A DNA stretch of 7,559 nucleotides, taken from positions 1-7,559 of the forward strand of contig JAJFHK010000011.1 in assembly GCA_021775655.1 (NCBI GenBank), given 5' to 3'. This DNA comes from Filomicrobium sp. (GTDB taxonomy: Bacteria; Pseudomonadota; Alphaproteobacteria; Rhizobiales; Hyphomicrobiaceae). Positions within the stretch are counted from its first letter, which is position 1, and the number at the start of each line of letters is the position of its first letter. The notes beneath the pieces are model-generated. The model ran no database searches and was not told the origin of the DNA. It saw only the letters and a program-made list of their open reading frames with translations. Below, one piece after another: positions 1-4,890 of the stretch. The position numbers were made by a program, and so were the translations under genes.

Positions 1-9
1 TTGAAACCT

Positions 10-35
10 GCCGCTGCTCAGGCGAGCCAAGCGGC
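10..35. repeat. Imperfect inverted repeat near the left edge
   Basis: Arms GCCGCT/AGCGGC enclose a second nested pair GCTC/GAGC with a 4-nt loop (AGGC) and a 2-nt bulge, giving about 10 base pairs. No T-run follows on either strand, so it is not a convincing intrinsic terminator. It could belong to the 3' end of a gene outside the window. The rest of 1-187 holds no gene I can support. Confidence 0.3.
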
Positions 36-176
36 AACGTAATGAATCGCGGCGCTCTCAAAAAATAACCGGCGGCGCCTTGCACAAATTAAGACGGACT
101 TTTGCAACAAAATCGGCCAGGAAGAGACATTGCTCATGACAAGCGCAGTGCTGATAGTAATTTCCCAAACTATTGT

Positions 177-181
177 GGAGG
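177..181 (+). promoter_or_regulatory. Shine-Dalgarno site of the GFA-family gene
   Basis: GGAGG lies 6 nt before the ATG at 188. It decides the start: the ATG at 182 and the TTG at 173 in the same frame would overlap or abut this site, so translation most likely begins at 188. Confidence 0.7.
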
Positions 182-187
182 ATGTCG

Positions 188-622
188 ATGGAGCACAAGG
201 GCAGATGTCATTGCGGCGCATTGGAAGTGCGCTTGGAGACACCAAGGCTCCCATCGGATCAAATTCTGGGGAGCTGTCAGTGCTCTTTCTGCCGCAAGCA
301 CAATGTGCGCGCCTTCTCCGATCCCCGCTCGTGCGTCACGATAACAGTCCGTGAACCCGACCATCTCCAGCTTTACTCATTCGGCCTTAAAACAGCGCAA
401 CAGGTAATTTGCAGAAAGTGCGGCGTCTACTTTGCGATGATCTTGATAGAAGGTGACGAAGCGTGGAGTGTCATCAACATCGACGCGCTAGATGACCGGG
501 AACAATTCATTCGGCCGACGCAGAACCGATCTTATGACGGAGAAACAGTAATTAGCCGAACTGAGCGCCGCAAATCCCGTTGGTGCCCGACATCTATGGT
601 CGGTTGGCCAGCGAAAGCTTGA
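188..622 (+). CDS. GFA (CENP-V/GFA-type) zinc-binding domain protein
   Basis: This 144-residue protein has the GFA fold signature. The zinc-ligand cysteines appear in the family order: a CHCG motif at residues 7-10, C-x-C-S-x-C at 30-35 followed by RK, and CRKCG at 75-79. The family is named after a glutathione-dependent formaldehyde-activating enzyme, but most members are uncharacterised and some are not enzymes in that pathway, so the substrate is unknown here. Length matches single-domain members (about 130-150 residues). It has no signal peptide or membrane segment and is probably cytosolic. The start at 188 is chosen from the GGAGG site 6 nt upstream. The C-terminal tail after about residue 125 is rich in Arg/Trp and less conserved-looking. 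It stands alone on this strand, about 200 nt before the AAA ATPase gene, so co-transcription is possible but not shown. Confidence 0.88.
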   Translation: MEHKGRCHCGALEVRLETPRLPSDQILGSCQCSFCRKHNVRAFSDPRSCVTITVREPDHLQLYSFGLKTAQQVICRKCGVYFAMILIEGDEAWSVINIDALDDREQFIRPTQNRSYDGETVISRTERRKSRWCPTSMVGWPAKA

Positions 623-630
623 GTAGCCAA

Positions 631-646
631 CGACCGCTTAGGGTCG
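631..646. repeat. Short hairpin after the GFA gene
   Basis: CGACC and GGTCG form a 5-bp stem around a 6-nt loop, 9 nt after the GFA stop codon. No T-run follows, so at best it is a weak or Rho-assisted 3' end. Confidence 0.25.
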
Positions 647-695
647 ATCTCGTCCACTCCCTACATCCCCATGCCGGCTTCTCCCCGCAAGTAGA

Positions 696-707
696 CGTGA
701 CGTCACG
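696..707. promoter_or_regulatory. 12-bp perfect palindrome upstream of the AAA ATPase gene
   Basis: CGTGACGTCACG is fully self-complementary and lies 116 nt before the AAA ATPase start and 73 nt after the GFA stop. Perfect palindromes of this size in a gene spacer are typical of dimeric regulator operators. No regulator is encoded nearby, so the function is inferred only. Confidence 0.35.
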
Positions 708-823
708 GATGGAAGATCGATCCAATACCTTGGCGGCATTCCCACCAAACTAGCCCTTCGATCATCTCTGTAATAGCCTTGCGGCATGCCGGCGCGCGAA
801 CCGCTTCAACATACTGAGATCGA

Positions 824-2182
824 ATGACCCTCCTGAAATCACTCTTCGCATTTTCCAATCGCATCGATTTCAAGATCGACGACGTGATCGGGTCAAGCGA
901 GAAGAAGCAGCTGATCGTCCACAGCGTCGAACTTCCCGCATACCGTTTTGTCGATCTCCACAACGCCGTTCGGACCTACTTCGACGGTCGGCCGCGCGTC
1001 GAACAAGTCGAGACTCAACAACAAGAGACCCTCAATCAGCTGCTTCAGGATGCACCACCGCAATGGGCGGATCGCTCCATTCGCCGCGCGACGAAGGTGC
1101 CCTGGCAGACCGGCCGGCAAGAAGAAGCCTATTTTCCCGTCGATTGTTTTTGGCTCTGCCCAGCGGACACGCTGCCGGAGCGACTGGTCCTCAGACTGAC
1201 GTTCGAAGAATTTTCGCAGAAGGTGAAGCTCGATGTCGCGTGCGGCGACACGGTTGCTGGAAAAAGCACGCTAGAAGAGATCACCGAGCACAGCCGGGTA
1301 CACTCGATCTACCGCAATGACGTTCTGCAGCTCTCCTACGAAGCCGGCAAGAAGGATGAGTACGGCGACATCGAGAAGCCTGAACGCTTTCAGGTTATGT
1401 TTTCATTGACTGAGCCGGTGCGCGATCAGGACATTGTCTTGACCGAAGAACACTTGAGCGTTCTCAAGCGCAACGTCATTGATCTTCATGAGCGGCGTGA
1501 GATCCTAGCTGCCAACGGCGTACCGTCGCGTCGCGGAATTCTTCTGCACGGCCCGCCCGGCACCGGCAAGACGTTTGCGTGCCGTTATCTTTGCCACAAG
1601 CTTGAGGACGTCACGCGTATCTTCGTGACCGGCTCGTCGCTCATGAACGTCAGCGCGATTTTCTCGTTTGCACGCCTCCTGCAACCAACCGTACTGTTCC
1701 TCGAAGACGTCGACCTGATCTTTGCCTCACGTGAAATAAATCTGTACTCGACCGCGCTGGGTGATCTACTCGATCAGCTAGACGGGCTGCGGTCCCATGA
1801 AAACATCAGCGTCGTATTGACCACCAACGCGATCGACAGACTCGAAGCTGCGATCAAGGACCGTCCCGGCCGCATCAGCCAATGCGTGTTCATGGGTGCG
1901 CCCGCGCCCGAACAACGGCGCCTGTTTATTCAGCACCAACTCGCCACACATGATGCCGACTCCGTTGACCTGGACCTCCTCGTCAACAAAACCGAAGGCG
2001 CGACACAGGCCTTCTTGAAGGAGTGGGTGCACCGCGCCATTCAGATTGCATGCGAACGGCTCGATGAGCCGATGCAGAAAGCCAAGGTGCAGGATTCCGA
2101 TTTCCTGACAGCCCTGAAAGAAATGCGCCGCTTTCTCGACGGGTCCGATGGTCGGATTATCGGCTTCGTCGCCGGCAACTAA
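824..2182 (+). CDS. AAA+ ATPase, BCS1/YjoB-like, unknown function
   Basis: A 452-residue protein with one C-terminal AAA+ module. Walker A is GPPGTGKT at residues 243-250. Walker B is the hydrophobic run ending in LEDVD at 293-297, with the acidic pair in the order Glu-Asp, as in BCS1-type proteins, rather than the common Asp-Glu. Sensor 1 is in LTTNAID (Asn335) and the arginine-finger region is DRPGR (346-350). A small helical lid follows to about residue 435. Residues 1-200 match no domain I recognise; they carry no membrane segment or signal and may be a substrate- or partner-binding domain. The family remodels or unfolds proteins by ATP hydrolysis, but the target is unknown. The ATG at 824 has only a weak GAG-type ribosome site. 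The gene converges with dodecin and the retron gene, so it is not in their operon. Whether it is a defence gene is open. Confidence 0.9.
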   Translation: MTLLKSLFAFSNRIDFKIDDVIGSSEKKQLIVHSVELPAYRFVDLHNAVRTYFDGRPRVEQVETQQQETLNQLLQDAPPQWADRSIRRATKVPWQTGRQEEAYFPVDCFWLCPADTLPERLVLRLTFEEFSQKVKLDVACGDTVAGKSTLEEITEHSRVHSIYRNDVLQLSYEAGKKDEYGDIEKPERFQVMFSLTEPVRDQDIVLTEEHLSVLKRNVIDLHERREILAANGVPSRRGILLHGPPGTGKTFACRYLCHKLEDVTRIFVTGSSLMNVSAIFSFARLLQPTVLFLEDVDLIFASREINLYSTALGDLLDQLDGLRSHENISVVLTTNAIDRLEAAIKDRPGRISQCVFMGAPAPEQRRLFIQHQLATHDADSVDLDLLVNKTEGATQAFLKEWVHRAIQIACERLDEPMQKAKVQDSDFLTALKEMRRFLDGSDGRIIGFVAGN

Positions 2183-2333
2183 GTAGGGTCCGCGGTTCTG
2201 CGGCCTGGACATTCGTGCAGCTTGAACAGCCGCATGCGCCCGCCGCTGCACACCACTGTGGCAACGGCAGTACGCTGCGGACGTTCGATCCCGCCGGCCA
2301 GTTGATCCTGTGCTTCAAGCTTTATGCAGTACT

Positions 2334-2549
2334 CTATGAACCGGGCTCGTACTTGAACGATACCTTCACTTTGGAACGAAACGCTGTGACCTTTCCGTTC
2401 TCGATAACCAAGTCCTGTGAGGAAATCTCCGCAACGCGCAAATCGCGCAACGATTCGGACGCCCGGTTCACGGCGGCCGTTGCCGCTTTCTCCCAAGATT
2501 CAGTGCTCGTTCCGACCAGTTCAATAATTTTATAAACACTCTCAGCCAT
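2334..2549 (-). CDS. Dodecin family protein
   Basis: A 71-residue protein with the dodecin pattern: VYKIIELVGTS at 5-15, SWEKA at 18-22, then a helix (TAAVNRASESL), LRDLRVAEI and a final strand KVKVSFKYE. Dodecins are small proteins that assemble into hollow dodecamers and bind flavins, acting as flavin storage or buffer proteins in the cytosol. The tryptophan that stacks on flavin in the archaeal Halobacterium protein corresponds by my alignment to Val39, and the glutamine of the flavin site to Arg58, so ligand binding may differ; as I recall, similar residues occur in many proteobacterial members. The start at 2549 is preferred over the in-frame ATG at 2564 because GGAGG sits 5 nt upstream and MAESVYK matches the family N-terminus. 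It lies downstream of the retron gene on the same strand, 166 nt after its stop. Confidence 0.93.
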   Translation of the reverse strand: MAESVYKIIELVGTSTESWEKAATAAVNRASESLRDLRVAEISSQDLVIENGKVTAFRSKVKVSFKYEPGS

Positions 2550-2554
2550 GTCGG

Positions 2555-2559
2555 CCTCC
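2555..2559 (-). promoter_or_regulatory. Shine-Dalgarno site of dodecin
   Basis: On the minus strand GGAGG lies 5 nt before the ATG at 2549 and fixes the start there. The upstream ATG at 2564 would place this site inside the gene. Confidence 0.7.
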
Positions 2560-2592
2560 ATCACGATTTTAAGTTACATCAACAACAATATA

Positions 2593-2602
2593 TTGGGCCC
2601 AA
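2593..2602. promoter_or_regulatory. 10-bp palindrome upstream of dodecin
   Basis: TTGGGCCCAA is a perfect palindrome 43 nt before the dodecin start. It sits in a spacer with AT-rich flanks (AATATATT on the minus strand just downstream), where a promoter for dodecin would be expected. It may be an operator; no cognate regulator is visible. Confidence 0.3.
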
Positions 2603-2657
2603 ATCGATGGTGTGCGCAACTGAGCGCTGGGCAAACAGCAATGATTTTTCGGCCAAT

Positions 2658-2672
2658 CTGTAACGATTACAG
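2658..2672. repeat. Short inverted repeat between the retron gene and dodecin
   Basis: CTGTAA and TTACAG form a 6-bp perfect stem around a 3-nt loop, 43 nt past the retron RT stop on the minus strand. No T-run follows on that strand, so it is a poor terminator. It could be an operator half-site pair. Confidence 0.3.
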
Positions 2673-2715
2673 TCGAGCTGGAGCCGTGCCTTCGAGCGCC
2701 TGTTGATGCCAGCGA

Positions 2716-4413
2716 TTACTTGCGCCCGAACAGGCGTGCAATCCAGCCGTTATTTCGTTTTGAGGATTGCTCTTTAGGGGCGGCCGAAGGCTTCGCCTTG
2801 GCTTGTTGAGAAGATGTTCCCGTGGCGCCAGCCTGCTTCAAACCGGAAGTGCCACGCCTGCCCGCGATCCGGGGGACCTTGCCTGAGCCGGCGGATTTTT
2901 CCGGCGCTGCCGAATTGGCAAGGTGCTGCTTCAGTTCTTTGACGACTGAATCTGCATCGTCGCCCCAATTGATCCAGCGTTTGGTACGAAGGAGAGGAAG
3001 AAGCGTCAGGTCGGGATTGCCGACCATCAGCGGCACGACATTCTTTTCGCCTGAAATCTCCAGCGCCAGCGCGGTGTTGATCTCCTGCAGCGGCCACTCC
3101 TTGGCCGTCGAATGAGAAGTTACGATCGCCAGGACAGTGCGTGAAGCGCCCAAAGCTGTATTGATTTTCGATGCGAAGCTCTCACCAAAGCCGATGTGCG
3201 CCTCGTCGAGAAACGCCTTCAGGCCCTGACGTTTACAGGCTTCGAAAATCGGGCGCGCGATTGCTTCCTTGTCCTCACTGGCGTGCGAAATGAAAACGTC
3301 ATAATCGTCGGCACCGTAGACCATCTGGCGGATAAACTTCGATGGGTTCGGATCGAGGGCCAACACCTGAGCGCACAGCTTTAGGAACACTTTGTCATCT
3401 GCGCCGCGCACCATTTTGACAAACGACAAGTGGCCGTAGACGACATTGCGAAAGGCTGAAGCGGGGCGCGAAGGCGGCAGCAGTTTCCGCGACCCGCGAT
3501 ACTTCCTGAAGTGCTCATCGGCAGCGCGCTCAACACCGAACTTCCGCCAAGCATGCATCATGGCTCGCAGCTTGCGGATTCGTTCACGGCCAACATTGAC
3601 GCGTTTGTTGACGCACAGGCCCGTGACGCCCTGGTGAAAGTGATGGCCCTGTAGGCGGACCTTCTTTTCGTTTATCTCGAAACCCGACTTCTCGATGGCA
3701 AGCGCGAGAGCATCGCCTGCTAGGACTTTGAAGCCGCCGCCTTCGACCGGTTCGCGCACGACCACGGATACCGGGAACTGCGCCATGTTGGTCGAGAACG
3801 TAATGTCGTCGGCATAACGCGAATAGACCAACCGGTTCTGGCGAGCCAATCGAGATAGCCTTCTGTCGAGCTGCGCTGAGATAAAGTTCGACAGTATGGG
3901 AGAAGTCGGCGCGCCCTGCGGCAAGCCGTTTCGATACGTGACGATCTGAGCGCACACCGTTGCAGCGGCCGATCCCATCTCGAATGGCGGCTTCATAAAC
4001 AGGCCACGTACGCGGCCGAAGTTGATCGAGGGAAAGAAGCCTTCCAAGTCGATATTGAGAACCCAGCGCTGCCCCGTGTGAAAGGCAGCGTTGGTCGTCA
4101 CGCCGCGCTTCTCGATGAACCCATGAGAGCTTGGGTGCGCGCGGTAGAGCGCTTTGAAATCGGCAAGGAGTTTGTCCTGTAAGTCCCGCACTAGGCCGAT
4201 AGGTGCATGAATAGGCCGCATTCCGCCAGTGCGTTTGGGGATTTCGAAGTGACGATAGCGGACGTTAGCTGGCCGATTATAGAGCGTATCGATCATCCGG
4301 CCATGAAATACGCCGAGATAGCTCGCCAAATCCTGAGTCGTAATGAGCGGGCGGCCATCAATACGCAGGCACGTCGCGTTTGCTGCTGGCGGATTGGATG
4401 TGTGATCCGTCAT
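2716..4413 (-). CDS. Retron reverse transcriptase fused to a C-terminal TIR domain
   Basis: A 565-residue fusion. Residues 20 to about 365 are a retron-type reverse transcriptase: FEIPKRTGGMRPIHAP (56-71), NIDLEGFFPSI with the first catalytic Asp122, GLPQGAPTSP (163-172), and the YADD box at 200-203. Both retron hallmarks are present: NAxxH (NAAFH, 108-112) and VTG (263-265). Residues 370 to about 498 are a TIR domain: YDVFISHASED (371-381), FLDEAHIGFGESF in the BB-loop region (401-413), and W440-x3-E444, the expected catalytic glutamate of NAD-cleaving TIRs. A 65-residue Ala/Ser/Lys-rich tail ends in NGWIARLFGRK. Retron RTs make msDNA from an adjacent RNA, and TIR domains are NAD-depleting effectors in phage defence; that this protein does both is inferred. 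The ATG at 4413 has a weak AGG site; the next ATG upstream (4442) meets a stop at once. A structured RNA ends 36 nt upstream. Confidence 0.95.
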   Translation of the reverse strand: MTDHTSNPPAANATCLRIDGRPLITTQDLASYLGVFHGRMIDTLYNRPANVRYRHFEIPKRTGGMRPIHAPIGLVRDLQDKLLADFKALYRAHPSSHGFIEKRGVTTNAAFHTGQRWVLNIDLEGFFPSINFGRVRGLFMKPPFEMGSAAATVCAQIVTYRNGLPQGAPTSPILSNFISAQLDRRLSRLARQNRLVYSRYADDITFSTNMAQFPVSVVVREPVEGGGFKVLAGDALALAIEKSGFEINEKKVRLQGHHFHQGVTGLCVNKRVNVGRERIRKLRAMMHAWRKFGVERAADEHFRKYRGSRKLLPPSRPASAFRNVVYGHLSFVKMVRGADDKVFLKLCAQVLALDPNPSKFIRQMVYGADDYDVFISHASEDKEAIARPIFEACKRQGLKAFLDEAHIGFGESFASKINTALGASRTVLAIVTSHSTAKEWPLQEINTALALEISGEKNVVPLMVGNPDLTLLPLLRTKRWINWGDDADSVVKELKQHLANSAAPEKSAGSGKVPRIAGRRGTSGLKQAGATGTSSQQAKAKPSAAPKEQSSKRNNGWIARLFGRK

Positions 4414-4449
4414 TGGCGAGCCTGCGCTACGTGTTGTCCATGGTTCGTT

Positions 4450-4470
4450 CAGACACCCCGCCCCTCGTAC
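4450..4470 (-). repeat. Retron a2 arm (3' arm of the ncRNA end stem)
   Basis: On the minus strand this reads GUACGAGGGGCGGGG then UGUCUG. It pairs with 4549-4568 apart from one bulged C at the fourth position. It ends 36 nt before the RT start codon, the usual location for an a2 arm. Confidence 0.7.
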
Positions 4471-4477
4471 CTTATGG

Positions 4478-4505
4478 CAATAGGGGGTGCTCGCACCCCC
4501 TATTG
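4478..4505. repeat. 13-bp perfect inverted repeat, candidate msd hairpin
   Basis: Arms CAATAGGGGGTGC and GCACCCCCTATTG are exact reverse complements separated by 2 nt. The same hairpin would form in the template RNA and in the cDNA copied from it, as for msd stems. A terminator is unlikely: neither side has a T-run immediately after the stem on its strand. Confidence 0.85.
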
Positions 4506-4548
4506 AAAAGAAGACTTTGATTTTTCTGCCGCAGGATCGACAGCAGAC

Positions 4549-4568
4549 GTAGAAGGGCGGGATGCCTG
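4549..4568 (-). repeat. Retron a1 arm (5' arm of the ncRNA end stem)
   Basis: On the minus strand this reads CAGGCAUCCCGCCCUUCUAC. All positions pair with the a2 arm. The three non-identical positions are G.U pairs in minus-strand RNA but would be A.C mismatches in plus-strand RNA, which argues that the functional transcript is on the RT strand. Confidence 0.7.
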
Positions 4569-4574
4569 TCTGGT

Positions 4575-4592
4575 GACGCGCATACGCGCATC
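4575..4592 (-). repeat. Hairpin just upstream of the a1 arm
   Basis: GATGCGC and GCGCGTC pair over 7 positions (one G.U in minus-strand RNA) around a GTAT loop. It lies 6 nt before a1. It could be a 5' extension of the retron RNA or part of its promoter region. Confidence 0.35.
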
Positions 4593-4626
4593 ATTTCCGT
4601 GATCGTCTCATTTACAATGGCGCGGA

Positions 4627-4657
4627 ATTATGACGAGCGGTCTCACGGGCCGTCCAA
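4627..4657 (-). promoter_or_regulatory. Possible promoter of the retron RNA and RT
   Basis: On the minus strand TTGGAC (4657-4652) and CATAAT (4632-4627) resemble -35 and -10 boxes but the 19-nt spacing is long. A second weak candidate is TTGTAA (4616-4611) with AATGAT about 16 nt on. Either would start transcription upstream of a1 and read through the RNA into the RT gene. Neither is strong. Confidence 0.25.
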
Positions 4658-4830
4658 GCAGCCACAGCCTGCCAACACTGGATTGATCGAGATTGGACAA
4701 GTTCGCAATGGCAGCAAAGGACCAAGGGCGCACGTGCCAGTGGGGATACCTTGGAGAATTTGATGCTGGTTTTGAGATCCGAAAGCGGTAATTCGTGAGT
4801 TCCGTAGAACGGCCGATTCCAGCGGAGGTC

Positions 4831-4852
4831 AAAAACGCACCGGAAGATGCGC
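4831..4852 (-). terminator. Possible intrinsic terminator of the histidine kinase gene
   Basis: On the minus strand, about 40 nt after the kinase stop codon, GCGCA pairs with TGCGT across an 8-nt loop and is followed by a T-run (TTTTT, 4835-4831). The stem is short, so efficiency may be low, but it would separate kinase transcription from the retron downstream. Confidence 0.4.
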
Positions 4853-4890
4853 CCGATCCAATTATCAGCCCTAAAAACGAGTATCGCAGG

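Larger units (their letters stand above)
4450..4568 (-). ncRNA. Candidate retron msr-msd RNA
   Basis: About 119 nt directly upstream of the retron RT on the same strand. It is bounded by two arms (a1 4549-4568, a2 4450-4470) that pair over 20 positions with a single bulged C; 17 pairs are Watson-Crick and 3 are G.U. In order from the 5' side: a1; an unpaired G at 4548 that is the likeliest branch site; an msr-type hairpin CUGCUG/CGGCAG (4526-4546); an A/U-rich linker; an msd-type hairpin with a 13-bp stem (4478-4505); a short linker; a2. Established retrons use this order, with reverse transcription starting near a2 from the 2'-OH of a G just after a1. The predicted cDNA would be the plus strand from about 4471 through the hairpin. 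It is smaller than classical retron RNAs and lacks the usual AGC context around the branch G, so exact ends and branch base are uncertain. Confidence 0.75.

Noticed and set aside
18..254. Minus-strand 78-residue frame at the left edge
   Set aside because: It overlaps the start of the GFA gene in antisense, has no motif and no ribosome site.
2190..2212. Terminator after the AAA ATPase gene
   Set aside because: GTCC/GGAC and CCGC/GCGG arms give only a short broken stem with no T-run.
1778..2496. Minus-strand frames opposite the AAA gene and dodecin
   Set aside because: They are antisense shadows of well-supported genes with no motifs.
2716..4413. Group II intron maturase or diversity-generating RT
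   Set aside because: NAxxH and VTG are retron hallmarks. No maturase or endonuclease domain follows, the C-terminus is TIR, and no template/variable repeat pair is visible.
824..4413. AAA ATPase as an accessory component of the retron
   Set aside because: It is on the opposite strand, convergent, with dodecin in between, and the retron already carries its own effector. Physical proximity alone is not enough.
4478..4505. Intrinsic terminator
   Set aside because: The stem is strong but no T-run follows directly on either strand, and it is enclosed by the long complementary arms next to a retron RT.
4207..4506. Plus-strand 99-residue frame across the RT start and msd
   Set aside because: It is a shadow of the RT gene and retron RNA, with no ribosome site or recognisable domain.
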